Made by a program: the position numbers and the translations under genes
Part shown: piece after piece, positions 11,502-19,349 of the stretch
Layout: each line of letters starts with the position of its first letter
Position numbering within the stretch: position 1 is the first letter of the stretch
Notes under the pieces: generated by a model
What the model saw: only the letters and a program-made list of their open reading frames with translations
Told to the model about the DNA's origin: nothing
The model's database searches: none
Assembly: GCF_003669015.1 (NCBI RefSeq)
Contig: NZ_CP033069.1
Coordinates: forward strand, 2,242,501 to 2,306,500
Source of the DNA: Acidovorax sp. 1608163
GTDB taxonomy: Bacteria > Pseudomonadota > Gammaproteobacteria > Burkholderiales > Burkholderiaceae_C
DNA: 64,000 nt
Direction: 5' to 3'

Positions 11502-12362
11502 TTACAGGGCGTTCAGCGGAATCTTCAGATAGGCCACGCCGTTGTCCTCGGCCGGGGGCAGGGCGCCCGCGCGGATGTTGACTTGCACGGCTGGCAGGAT
11601 CAGCGCTGGCATCTCCAGCGTGGCGTCGCGGCGGGTGCGTAGGCTGACAAATTCAGCTTCTGTGACACCGTCGTGCAGGTGGATGTTGTGCGCCCGCTGG
11701 TCGACCACCGTGCATTGCCAGGTAGGCTGACGGCCAGGCGGCGGGTAGTCGTGGCACATGAACAGGCGCGTGGCTGCTGGCAGGCTTAGCAGCTTGCGCA
11801 CGGATTGGTACAGGTGGTGCGCATTGCCGCCCGGGAAGTCGCAGCGCGCGGTGCCCACATCGGGCATGAACAGGGTGTCGCCCACAAACACCGAATCCCC
11901 CACCTGGAAGGCCATGCAGGCCGGGGTGTGCCCGGGCACCGACAGGGCCTGGGCTTGCAGGTTGCCGATGGCAAACACTTCACCGTCCTGGAGCAGGTGG
12001 TCGAACTGGCGGCCGTCGGGCTGGAATGCAGGCTCCAGGTGAAAGATGCCTTTGAACACCTTTTGCACCTGTGTGATGGCTGCGCCGATGGCCATTTTTC
12101 CGCCCACTTTTCCCCGCAGGTAGTGGGCGGCGGAGAGGTGGTCGGCATGGGCATGGGTTTCCAGAATCCACTGCACCGTGAGCGACTGCTGTGCCACAAA
12201 GGCCAGCAGCGCATCGGCTGAGCGGGTGCTGGTGCGGCCCGACTTGGCGTCGTAGTCCAGCACCGAATCCACCAGGGCGCAGTGGCCGCCGGGTTGGTCG
12301 TAGACCACGTAACTCACCGTCCAGGTGGCTGCGTCAAAGAATGCTTTCACGGTGGGGTTCAC
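11502..12362 (-). CDS. MBL-fold hydrolase, persulfide dioxygenase (Blh/ETHE1)-like
   Basis: A 286-residue metallo-beta-lactamase-fold protein. Metal ligands are visible in ETHAHADHLSAAHYL, in SVPGHTPACMAF, in VGDTLF and in FMCHDYPPPGR, the pattern of ETHE1/Blh-type persulfide dioxygenases that oxidise glutathione persulfide to sulfite. The GTG at 12362 is taken as start. It is transcribed divergently from a BigR-type repressor gene across a 99-base region with a large dyad, matching the bigR/blh arrangement known from Xylella and Agrobacterium. Only one metal centre is expected. The exact persulfide substrate is inferred from context. Confidence 0.88.
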   Translation of the reverse strand: MNPTVKAFFDAATWTVSYVVYDQPGGHCALVDSVLDYDAKSGRTSTRSADALLAFVAQQSLTVQWILETHAHADHLSAAHYLRGKVGGKMAIGAAITQVQKVFKGIFHLEPAFQPDGRQFDHLLQDGEVFAIGNLQAQALSVPGHTPACMAFQVGDSVFVGDTLFMPDVGTARCDFPGGNAHHLYQSVRKLLSLPAATRLFMCHDYPPPGRQPTWQCTVVDQRAHNIHLHDGVTEAEFVSLRTRRDATLEMPALILPAVQVNIRAGALPPAEDNGVAYLKIPLNAL

Positions 12363-12394
12363 GTTGAATGCCTCATGCCTTCAATTAAGTTGAA

Positions 12395-12435
12395 GATAGT
12401 ATGTTGACTGATATATTGTTTGTCAATAGACTATC
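12395..12435. promoter_or_regulatory. Probable BigR-type operator between divergent genes
   Basis: An inverted repeat of two 14-base arms, GATAGTATGTTGAC and GTCAATAGACTATC, matching at 12 of 14 positions and separated by 13 AT-rich bases. It sits midway between the divergent hydrolase and regulator starts and so could block both promoters. Confidence 0.7.
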
Positions 12436-12461
12436 GTCAATGAAATTAAAAACCGGAGCCG

Positions 12462-12818
12462 ATGCCCATGACCGCTGAAACCCACGCCACCATGGACCTG
12501 GAAACCCTGCGCAGCTCGGCAGATGCCGCTTGCCGCCTGATGAAAGCGCTCTCTAACCCCGACCGCCTGCTGCTGCTGTGCCAATTGACTGAAGGCGAAA
12601 AGCGCGTGGGCGAGCTGGAGGCATTGGTGGGCATTGGCCAGCCCACGCTGTCTCAGCAGCTGGGGGTGCTGCGGGAAGAGGGCCTTGTCAGCACCCGGCG
12701 CGAGGGCAAGAACATTTACTACGCCATTGCCAGCCCCCAGGCGCTGGCGGTGATGGGGGTGTTGTTTGAACAGTTTTGCGCCCCCGCTGCAGCGGCCGCA
12801 GCCACCGAGGAGGCTTGA
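12462..12818 (+). CDS. bigR: ArsR-family thiol-switch repressor, BigR/SqrR-like
   Basis: A 118-residue winged-helix repressor (start at 12462, or at the second ATG two codons later). The DNA-recognition segment is VGIGQPTLSQQLGVLREEGLVSTRREGKNIYY. Cysteines near residues 40 (LLLLCQL) and 106 (FEQFCAP) are 66 residues apart, the same spacing as the redox pair Cys42/Cys108 I recall for BigR, which forms a di- or tetrasulfide bridge on exposure to persulfides and leaves the DNA. An extra cysteine lies at about residue 24. It is followed within 3 bases by the YeeE/YedE transporter genes and faces the persulfide dioxygenase-like gene, so it should control both arms. Confidence 0.85.
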   Translation: MPMTAETHATMDLETLRSSADAACRLMKALSNPDRLLLLCQLTEGEKRVGELEALVGIGQPTLSQQLGVLREEGLVSTRREGKNIYYAIASPQALAVMGVLFEQFCAPAAAAAATEEA

Positions 12819-12820
12819 AC

Positions 12821-13252
12821 ATGACCATCGATTGGAGCCATTTCACGCCCTGGATGTCGCTGGCTGGCGGGCTGATGCTGGGCGTGGCCGCCGCCGTGTT
12901 TGTGCTCGTCAACGGGCGCATCCTGGGCATCAGCGGCATTGTGGGTGGGCTGCTGCGGCCACGTGCGGGCGATGTGGGCTGGCGGCTGTCGTTTGTGCTG
13001 GGCATGGTGGCCGCACCAGCCTTGTGGTTTGCGCTGGCGGGCTCCGTTGCTGTGCGGGTGGACGCCAGCTGGGCCATGGTGCTGGTTGCGGGTTTGCTGG
13101 TGGGCATGGGCACCCGCTACGGGTCGGGCTGCACCAGTGGGCATGGGGTGTGTGGCCTGTCGCGCTTGTCGCCGCGCTCTTTGGTGGCGACGGTGTCGTT
13201 CATGGGCGCAGGGTTTGTGGCTGTGTATGTGGTGCGCCATTGGCTGGGCTGA
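12821..13252 (+). CDS. YeeE/YedE-type sulfur transport membrane protein, first half (PmpA-like)
   Basis: A 143-residue integral membrane protein with four or five helices. The signature LLVGMGTRYGSGCTSGHGVCGL carries the cysteines conserved in YeeE/YedE (thiosulfate or sulfur-species) channels. It forms a pair with the next gene; together they equal one full-length YeeE. The ATG follows the repressor stop by two bases after GAGGAGG-like sequence, indicating one operon. Confidence 0.88.
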   Translation: MTIDWSHFTPWMSLAGGLMLGVAAAVFVLVNGRILGISGIVGGLLRPRAGDVGWRLSFVLGMVAAPALWFALAGSVAVRVDASWAMVLVAGLLVGMGTRYGSGCTSGHGVCGLSRLSPRSLVATVSFMGAGFVAVYVVRHWLG

Positions 13253-13285
13253 TGTCCAGCAGCGCCAAGTTTTGAAAGACTCGAA

Positions 13286-13726
13286 ATGAAAAACCGTCTG
13301 TCTGAGTTTTTGGTGGGCCTGCTCTTTGGCCTGGGCTTGATCCTGTCGGGCATGACCGACCCCGGCAAGGTGCTGGGCTTTCTTGATCTGGCGGGGCTGT
13401 GGGACCCTTCGTTGGCCTTTGTCATGGGCGGGGCCATTGCCGTAGGTGCTTTTGCATTTGCCGTGGCCAAAAAACGCACCCGCAGCTTTTTGGGAGGGGC
13501 CATGCATGTGCCCACCGCGCGAGATATAGACAAGCGCCTGGTGCTGGGCAGCCTGGTGTTTGGCGTGGGCTGGGGGCTGGCGGGCTTTTGCCCGGGCCCA
13601 GCCATCGTCTCGGCTGCCGCAGGCCAGCCCAAGGCCATGGCCTTTGTCGCGGCCATGCTGGCAGGCATGTGGCTTTTTGAGGTGTTGGAGCGCCAAGCCC
13701 AACGCACTTCCACCAAGGGACATTGA
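13286..13726 (+). CDS. YeeE/YedE-type membrane protein, second half (DUF6691, PmpB-like)
   Basis: A 146-residue membrane protein opening LSEFLVGLLFGLGLILSGMTDPGKVLGFLD, the standard N-terminus of the second YeeE half, and ending with LVFGVGWGLAGFCPGPAIVS, which carries the conserved cysteine of the sulfur conduit. It lies 33 bases after the first half and one base before the next gene. Expected to form the complete sulfur-species transporter with the preceding protein. Confidence 0.88.
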   Translation: MKNRLSEFLVGLLFGLGLILSGMTDPGKVLGFLDLAGLWDPSLAFVMGGAIAVGAFAFAVAKKRTRSFLGGAMHVPTARDIDKRLVLGSLVFGVGWGLAGFCPGPAIVSAAAGQPKAMAFVAAMLAGMWLFEVLERQAQRTSTKGH

Positions 13727-13727
13727 A

Positions 13728-14072
13728 ATGGCGCCTTCCTTCATCGCTGTGACGCAAGACTTTGCCGTGTCACCCCAATTGCAGGCGCAAGACATGGCGC
13801 AGGTTGCATCGCAAGGCTACAAAACCGTGGTGAACAATCGCCCGGACGAAGAGGGCGGCCCCGCCCAGCCGCGCAGCGCAGACCTGGCCGGGGCCGCACA
13901 AGCAGCGGGCTTGCAATATGTTTATCTGCCTGTGGTGGGCGGGGCCATCACGGCCGAGCAAGCCCAGGCCATGGGTGAGGTGCTGCGCACCATGCCCAGT
14001 CCCGTCCTGGCGTTTTGCCGATCCGGGGCGCGGTCCGCCCAGCTGTTCAGCCTGGCGCAGGCCGCGTTTTGA
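13728..14072 (+). CDS. TIGR01244 / DUF442 sulfurtransferase-phosphatase-like protein
   Basis: A 114-residue protein with the family opening FAVSPQLQAQDMAQVASQGYKTVVNNRPDEE and the active-site loop FCRSGARSAQLFSLA, in which the cysteine is the nucleophile. In other organisms this domain is fused to the Blh hydrolase or encoded next to it and handles persulfide sulfur. Here it is the last gene of the repressor-transporter operon. The long in-frame extension upstream overlaps the transporter gene and was rejected as start. Confidence 0.85.
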   Translation: MAPSFIAVTQDFAVSPQLQAQDMAQVASQGYKTVVNNRPDEEGGPAQPRSADLAGAAQAAGLQYVYLPVVGGAITAEQAQAMGEVLRTMPSPVLAFCRSGARSAQLFSLAQAAF

Positions 14073-14102
14073 GGGTTTGGTTTGAGTGCGTTGTGGGTGT
14101 TT

Positions 14103-15176
14103 TCAGGCGGGATCATCCTGACGCTCCAACAGCGACGCTGCGGGGTTGCTGCCTGACGCCCTGAAGTAGCCCAGCACGCTCGCCACACTCCGGTGGCCCG
14201 TCATGGCCATGGTGTCTGCGAGGGGAATATTTTGCGTGGTGGCTTCCGTCACAAAGCCCGAGCGCAAAGAATGTGCTGAGTACACGTCAGGCAAACCAGC
14301 GGCTGTGGCGCGTCGGCGAACAATGTCCCGCACGGACGCTGCGGACAGCGGTGCGCCCACGCTACCGCCTTTCTTGGCCTGCCTGAAGATGGCGCCTTAT
14401 TGAATGCCCGATGCCTTCAGCCATGCCTGCAGGGCTTCAGCGGCCAGGCCTTCCAGGGGCTTGTAGTTCTCGGGCCGGTCTGCCGCGCTCTGGTTGGTCT
14501 TGGAGTGGGTGAGGGCGTAAGTGAACGATGCGGGCCCCGTCTTGCGCAGGCTTTTCATATCGGCTGCCGCCACTTCAGAGCGCCGCCGCCCACCCGTGGC
14601 CCACGCAAACAGCAGCAGGGCCCGGTCACGTCGCCCTTTCAGACTGGCGTCGCAGGTCTCCAGCATGGCCATCAGCGGGGCTTTGGTCAGCGCGTCTTTC
14701 TTTTGCGGCAGGGCGCCACGTTTGCCGTAGGCGCGCCTGGTTTTGCTCAGCAGCTCACGCACTTTGGGGTCTTGGCAGGGGTTGTCCAACCCTCGCAGTT
14801 GGTGTGCTTTGGACAGCACGGCCACGCGGTGCACCAGGGTATTGAGTGCCATCGGGCCCAGCTTGCCTTTGAAGCCCGCGCCCACCAGGGCTGCATCCAG
14901 CGCGGTGGGCAGCTCGTGCACAAGGCCTGTCTCGGTGGTGCGCTGGGCGTGGTCCACCACAAACTGCAGCACCACGCTGGGCGTTACGGGCAGCGCAATG
15001 GGGCGCCCGTAGCGCAGGTTGAACCACGCGGCCCAGTACCGCAGCGCCGAGCGATAGCTGGCCAGCGTATTGGCCGATTCCCCCTCGCGCAGCAGCTCAT
15101 CCACGGCGCGGGCGGTCATTTCGGAAAGTTGGCTGGGCTCTAAAGCCACCGCAGGGCTTTTTATGGGGGTGAGCAT
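14103..15176 (-). pseudogene. Tyrosine recombinase, interrupted by an in-frame stop (left copy)
   Basis: The intact homologue at 18061-19140 aligns along the whole length at roughly three-quarters identity by eye. Here a TAA at 14397-14399 replaces a residue just before the GAIF segment. The frame does not change across it (the two parts are 294 bases apart), so a single base change explains it. The N-terminal part has the first catalytic arginine in GGRRRSEV. The downstream part has the HxxR motif (SAHSLRSGF), the TGHR motif and the GYFR nucleophile tyrosine. Transcribed away from a divergent KfrA-like gene. Read-through or a corrected base would restore a protein of about 357 residues. Confidence 0.88.
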
Positions 15177-15203
15177 GCTGAAAACTTCCTTGAATTAATA
15201 TTT

Positions 15204-15220
15204 AATACATACAATGTATT
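15204..15220. promoter_or_regulatory. Conserved dyad in recombinase/KfrA divergent promoter, left copy
   Basis: AATACA and TGTATT separated by 5 bases. The same 17 bases recur in mirror orientation at 18012-18028 although the surrounding sequence has diverged, so it is probably a protein binding site. Confidence 0.55.
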
Positions 15221-15246
15221 GTTTAATATAAATATTCTGTTTTACT

Positions 15247-15269
15247 AACGATAATTCCCTATTATCGTT
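15247..15269. promoter_or_regulatory. Palindrome at KfrA start, left copy
   Basis: AACGATAA and TTATCGTT flank a 7-base centre TTCCCTA. With one mismatch the arms extend to about 15 bases. The mirror copy at 17965-17983 has the same core arms CGATAA/TTATCG and the same spacing but a different centre. It may be a KfrA operator or a recombinase core site. Confidence 0.6.
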
Positions 15270-15294
15270 GGTAAAAATTGGATGGAGTAGGGCG

Positions 15295-16284
15295 ATGCAA
15301 CCAAATCTCGTAAGAGGTCCCCGCGGCGTGCAGATGGAAGATGTCTGGGCTGCCGCCGACGCTGTTTTGAATCAGGGTGAGCGCCCGACGATCGAGCGGG
15401 TGCGCCAGCAGCTCGGTCGCGGATCACCCAATACCGTGGGCCCCATGCTGGATGGGTGGTACGGCTCCTTGGCAAAGAGGCTGCTCACCCCTGGGGAGGC
15501 GCTCGATAGCGCACAAGACCCGGGCGAGCAACTGCCCGGCCCTGTGCTGAGAGCGGCAAAGACGCTTTGGGGGCGGGCGGTCCAACACGCCCAGGAGGCT
15601 GCGACTGCTGAGATGGCCCAGGCACAAGTCGAGCTGGACAAACGCGCAGAAGATCTTAAGCAAGCACAGCAAGATCTTGATCAGGAACGGCAGCGCCTCC
15701 AAGACCGCAGTGAAGCCCTTGCGGTGGCCATGCAAGCCAAGGATGCCCAGATCACCGAGGCGGCCGGGCAAGTCAGGGAGCTGCATGCGCAGCTGCAGGC
15801 ATGCCAGAGCCAGCTTGATGAGGCTCGGGCCCAAAACATTCAGCGTCAACAGGCAGCAGAGGCACAGCGCCTGCGCCATGAAAGCGCAGAGGCCGAGCAC
15901 CGTACAGAGCGCTTGAGACTGGAGGAGCGCGCCCAGGCCAACGAACGCCGGCTCAACACCGAGGTGGACCGGGTGCGTCAGGAGTCAAAAAAGCTTGCCA
16001 GCCAATTGGAGACCGACAACCGAAAGTCGGCTCTCGCACTGGCAGAGGCCGCCGAAAGGATGAGTACCTTGGAAGCCAGGTTGGCCACGTTGCAGGGCGA
16101 AAAGGCCCAGCTGGCGAAAGAACTTCAGCTGGCCCGGGACGAATCAACTATCTGGAAAGCAAAGCTTGACGAGCGCAGCAACGACATGTTTGCCGTACTC
16201 AATGAACTCCGGGATCGATTGCCCCCCAGCAACAGCGAGACAGCAGCCACAGCTGGACCAGGGCGGAACAGACGCAAACGGTAG
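15295..16284 (+). CDS. KfrA-like DNA-binding coiled-coil protein (left copy)
   Basis: About 329 residues from the ATG at 15295; a TTG nine codons earlier is a weaker alternative and overlaps the palindrome. The N-terminal domain (about 1-110) matches the plasmid KfrA DNA-binding region: VWAAADAVLNQGERPTIERVRQQLGRGSPNTVGPMLDGWY. From about 110 to 300 the protein is a long Gln/Glu/Ala-rich coiled coil, then a basic tail GPGRNRRKR. KfrA proteins are repressors and filament-forming partition accessories of plasmids. Here the gene is divergent from a tyrosine recombinase, so it may regulate or assist recombination. The copy at 16948-17964 differs at about 7 of 338 residues. Confidence 0.85.
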   Translation: MQPNLVRGPRGVQMEDVWAAADAVLNQGERPTIERVRQQLGRGSPNTVGPMLDGWYGSLAKRLLTPGEALDSAQDPGEQLPGPVLRAAKTLWGRAVQHAQEAATAEMAQAQVELDKRAEDLKQAQQDLDQERQRLQDRSEALAVAMQAKDAQITEAAGQVRELHAQLQACQSQLDEARAQNIQRQQAAEAQRLRHESAEAEHRTERLRLEERAQANERRLNTEVDRVRQESKKLASQLETDNRKSALALAEAAERMSTLEARLATLQGEKAQLAKELQLARDESTIWKAKLDERSNDMFAVLNELRDRLPPSNSETAATAGPGRNRRKR

Positions 16285-16947
16285 GGCGAGACAGCAATAG
16301 GTCGACGACGCAAAAGTAGACCTGTCTTCAGTCGCAAAAATGGTTTTTTTGCACCCAATTTCTGTCGCCCGGCTCACCGTGTCTTCGTCCAGCGGGATGT
16401 CAAACGAATTACCTGGAGTTGTTGAGATGAATTGAATAAATGCCCAATAGATCAACAAGTTGCGTGAGATATCTCGAAGGACATCAAAGCGATTACCCCG
16501 GAAGATGTCAAACGAATTACCTCACCCGCCTGCTTATCTGGCCGGAACCACCGCACAGCAAGCGCATGCAGCTATCAAGACTATAGCGCTTGCGGCGTTT
16601 AACATAATATACATCGCATCTAGTAAATGGTTTCTATGCCTAGAGGCTCAAATCGAAGCCGTCTCCTTAACTGAAGTTGTGTCTATTTTTAAAGAGAAGT
16701 TGTAACTCATGCACGTGATAGCCGGGCGGCAGAAGCTGGGTTCAGATAACGCGCTAAGCGCGACAAGATTTGGGGTTGAGGCTGCTTTCTGGTGCTTGAG
16801 CCTCTTCGGCGGGTGAGGTAATTCGTTTGACATCCCGCTAGGTTGAAGACTTGGTGAACCGGGCAACAGAAATTGGGCGCAAAAAAGCCTATTTTTGCGA
16901 CCGAAGGCAGGTCTACTTTTGCGTCGCCGACCTATTGCTATCTCGCT
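16285..16947. other. Centre of the inverted element with short repeats
   Basis: The spacer between the two convergent KfrA-like genes. The inverted arms continue about 110 bases into it on each side, with many scattered differences. The middle (about 16532-16808) is unpaired, AT-richer and carries no recognisable gene. Short open frames exist on both strands but match nothing I know. Four copies of an 18-base motif are described separately. Confidence 0.6.
16396..16834. repeat. Four copies of an 18-base motif at the element centre
   Basis: GATGTCAAACGAATTACC occurs at 16396-16413 and 16504-16521 on the + strand and at 16817-16834 on the minus strand. A diverged form, GACATCAAAGCGATTACC, is at 16480-16497. 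The second and third copies share a further 9 bases (TCACCCGCC). Multiple short subterminal repeats of this kind are typical of some insertion-sequence ends, possibly IS21-type, but no transposase is present. Confidence 0.65.
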
Positions 16948-17937
16948 CTACCGTTTGCGTCTGTTCCGCCCTGGTCCAGCTGTGGCTGCTGTCTCGCTGT
17001 TGCTGGGGGGCAATCGATCCCGGAGTTCATTGAGTACGGCAAACATGTCGTTGCTGCGCTCGTCAAGCTTTGCTTTCCAGATAGTTGATTCGTCCCGGGC
17101 CAGCTGAAGTTCTTTCGCCAGCTGGGCCTTTTCGCCCTGCAACGTGGCCAACCTGGCTTCCAAGGTACTCATCCTTTCGGCGGCCTCTGCCAGTGCGAGA
17201 GCCGACTTTCGGTTGTCGGTCTCCAATTGGCTGGCAAGCTTTTTTGACTCCTGACGCACCCGGTCCACCTCGGTGTTGAGCCGGCGTTCGTTGGCCTGGG
17301 CGCGCTCCTCCAGTCTCAAGCGCTCTGTACGGTGCTCGGCCTCTGCGCTTTCATGACGCAGGCGCTGTGCTTCTGCTGCCTGTTGAAGCTGAATGTTTTG
17401 GGCCCGAGCCTCATCAAGCTGGCTCTGGCATGCCTGCAGCTGCGCATGCAGCTCCCTGACTTGCCCAGACGCCTCCGCGATCTGAGCATCCTTGGCTTGC
17501 ATAGCCACCGCAAGGGCTTCACTGCGGTCTTGGAGGCGCTGCCGCTCCTGATCCAGATCTTGCTGTGCTTGCTTAAGATCTTCTGCGCGTTTGTCCAGCT
17601 CGGCTTGTGCCCGGGCCATCTCAGCAGTCGCAGCCTCCTGGGCGTGTTGGACCGCGCGCCCCCACAGCGTCTTTGCCGCTCTCAGCACAGGGCCGGGCAG
17701 CTGCTCCCCTGGGTCTTGTGCGCTATCGAGTGCCTCCCCGGGGGTGAGCAGCCTCTTTGCCAAGGAGCCGTACCACGAATCCAGCATGGGGCCTACGGTA
17801 TTGGGTGATCCGCGACCGAGCTGCTGGCGCACCCGCTCGATCGTGGGGCGCTCACCCTGATTCAGAACAGCGTCGGCGGCGGCCCAGACATCTTCCATCT
17901 GCACGCCGCGGGGACCTCTTACAAGATTTGGTTGCAT
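16948..17937 (-). CDS. KfrA-like DNA-binding coiled-coil protein (right copy)
   Basis: Mirror copy of the gene at 15295-16284, about 98% identical by eye at protein level with the same N-terminal KfrA domain, coiled coil and basic tail. The ATG at 17937 corresponds to 15295. A TTG at 17964 would add nine residues. Substitutions relative to the left copy are scattered and conservative (for example Gly to Ser in PMLDSWY), so both copies look functional. Divergent from the intact recombinase gene at 18061. Confidence 0.85.
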   Translation of the reverse strand: MQPNLVRGPRGVQMEDVWAAADAVLNQGERPTIERVRQQLGRGSPNTVGPMLDSWYGSLAKRLLTPGEALDSAQDPGEQLPGPVLRAAKTLWGRAVQHAQEAATAEMARAQAELDKRAEDLKQAQQDLDQERQRLQDRSEALAVAMQAKDAQIAEASGQVRELHAQLQACQSQLDEARAQNIQLQQAAEAQRLRHESAEAEHRTERLRLEERAQANERRLNTEVDRVRQESKKLASQLETDNRKSALALAEAAERMSTLEARLATLQGEKAQLAKELQLARDESTIWKAKLDERSNDMFAVLNELRDRLPPSNSETAATAGPGRNRRKR

Positions 17938-17964
17938 CGCCCTACTCCACTTGATTTTTACCAA

Positions 17965-17983
17965 CGATAATCGGAGCTTATCG
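17965..17983. promoter_or_regulatory. Palindrome at KfrA start, right copy
   Basis: CGATAA and TTATCG separated by 7 bases, mirror position of 15249-15267. The half nearest kfrA is identical to the left copy and continues into shared sequence. The far half keeps only the 6-base core, and the 7-base centre differs. Confidence 0.6.
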
Positions 17984-18011
17984 CGATAATTTACTTAAAT
18001 TCATTGCAAAC

Positions 18012-18028
18012 AATACATTGTATGTATT
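18012..18028. promoter_or_regulatory. Conserved dyad in recombinase/KfrA divergent promoter, right copy
   Basis: AATACA and TGTATT separated by 5 bases. It is the mirror counterpart of 15204-15220, identical over 17 bases, and lies about 35 bases before the recombinase start. Confidence 0.55.
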
Positions 18029-18060
18029 TTAATTTCAATTATGAAGCGTTAGGGGACTAA

Positions 18061-19140
18061 ATGCGCCTGCCAGCTCTAAGAAATGTGTCTGCGCTGCAGC
18101 CGGAAATGCTGTCGGATGCCACAGCGCGTGCTGTGGAGGATCTGATGCGCGAGGGCGAGTCCGCCAACACCCTGGCGAGCTATCGCTCGGCGCTGCGGTA
18201 CTGGGCTGCCTGGTTCAATGTGCGGTATGGGCAACCGATTTCGCTTCCGGTGCCGCCCAGCGCTGTGATTCAGTTCATCGTTGACCACGCTCAACGCACC
18301 ACGGCTGACGGGCTGGCCCATGAACTGCCGCTAGCGATCGACGAGGTGCTTGTTGAGGCTGGTTTCAAGGGCAAGCGAGGCCCGATGGCTCTCAACACAC
18401 TGGTGCACCGCGTGGCAGTTCTCTCGAAAACCCACCAGCTCAAAGCCGCCAAGAATCCCTGCCAGGATCCCAAAGTCCGCGAGCTTTTGATGAAAACCCG
18501 GCGCGCCTATGGCAAGCGCGGCGACTTGCCCAAAAAGAAGGATGCTTTGACGAAAGATCCGCTGATGGCAATGATCGAGACCTGCGATACCTCGACCCTC
18601 AAAGGCCTGAGGGACCGCGCCCTCCTCCTCTTTGCCTTTGCCAGTGGAGGACGGCGCCGCTCAGAGGTTGCCGGGGCTGACATGAAAAATCTCAGGCGCA
18701 ATGGTCCGTCGTCATTCACTTTTGTACTGGCCCACTCCAAGACAAATCAAGACGCCAGGGACAGGCCAGAGAACTACAAACCGATTGAGGGGCTGGCCGG
18801 TGAGGCGTTACAAGCATGGCTGACCGCAACCTGCATCGCCGATGGAGCAATTTTCAGGCGCGTGATGAAAGGTGGGAAGTTGGCAGGAGCACTCTCCCCT
18901 GCTTCGGTGCGCGACATCGTCAAGGAGCGCGCCAGCCTTGCAGGCTTGCCTGATGATTATTCGGCGCACTCGCTGCGGTCTGGATTTGTTACCGAGGCTG
19001 CAGCGCAGAACGTGCCGTTGGCAGACACCATGGCTATGACTGGACACCGGAACGTGGCAACCGTGCTGGGGTATTTCCGATCATCTGGGCTGAGCCAGGC
19101 GGCGAACTTGCTGGACTCCAAAAAGGTCGACTCGAGCTGA
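18061..19140 (+). CDS. Tyrosine recombinase/integrase, intact (right copy)
   Basis: A 359-residue site-specific recombinase. The N-terminal SAM-like core-binding domain (about 20-120) contains SANTLASYRSALRYWAAWFN. The catalytic domain has the first arginine in GGRRRSEVAGADM (near 205), a lysine-containing strand AHSKTNQ, the HxxR box in YSAHSLRSGFVTEAA, the second histidine in MAMTGHRN, and the nucleophile tyrosine in LGYFRSSG. It is divergent from a KfrA-like gene across about 120 bases holding two dyads. Similar recombinase/DNA-binding pairs are often accessory-region modules. I do not recognise a named element with this architecture. Confidence 0.93.
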   Translation: MRLPALRNVSALQPEMLSDATARAVEDLMREGESANTLASYRSALRYWAAWFNVRYGQPISLPVPPSAVIQFIVDHAQRTTADGLAHELPLAIDEVLVEAGFKGKRGPMALNTLVHRVAVLSKTHQLKAAKNPCQDPKVRELLMKTRRAYGKRGDLPKKKDALTKDPLMAMIETCDTSTLKGLRDRALLLFAFASGGRRRSEVAGADMKNLRRNGPSSFTFVLAHSKTNQDARDRPENYKPIEGLAGEALQAWLTATCIADGAIFRRVMKGGKLAGALSPASVRDIVKERASLAGLPDDYSAHSLRSGFVTEAAAQNVPLADTMAMTGHRNVATVLGYFRSSGLSQAANLLDSKKVDSS

Positions 19141-19349
19141 TCGTAAGTTTGACCTATAGAGTGTGTTTGCTAGGCGCGGGATGCCGGCGCTTCTTACGAC
19201 ATTGCTGCCGTTTGATGATGCCCGTCGCCATAAGTACCAGCACCCACAGGTTGAGATGGATAGCTTTGCACGCGCAAAATCACGGCGCAATGGGCAGTCT
19301 TTCATCTTCGCCGCCATTGCTCCAACCCCACAGCCTGCACAACGTGCTT
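19141..19349. other. Intergenic, outer edge of the recombinase element
   Basis: About 210 bases with no recognisable gene. Small open frames on both strands show no known motif. No repeat of the left outer flank (14073-14102) is evident, so the element boundary is not defined here. Confidence 0.4.

Noticed and set aside
14103..19140. Integron or integrative conjugative element
   Set aside because: No attC-like cassettes, no relaxase or conjugation genes, and the recombinases lack the integron-specific patch.
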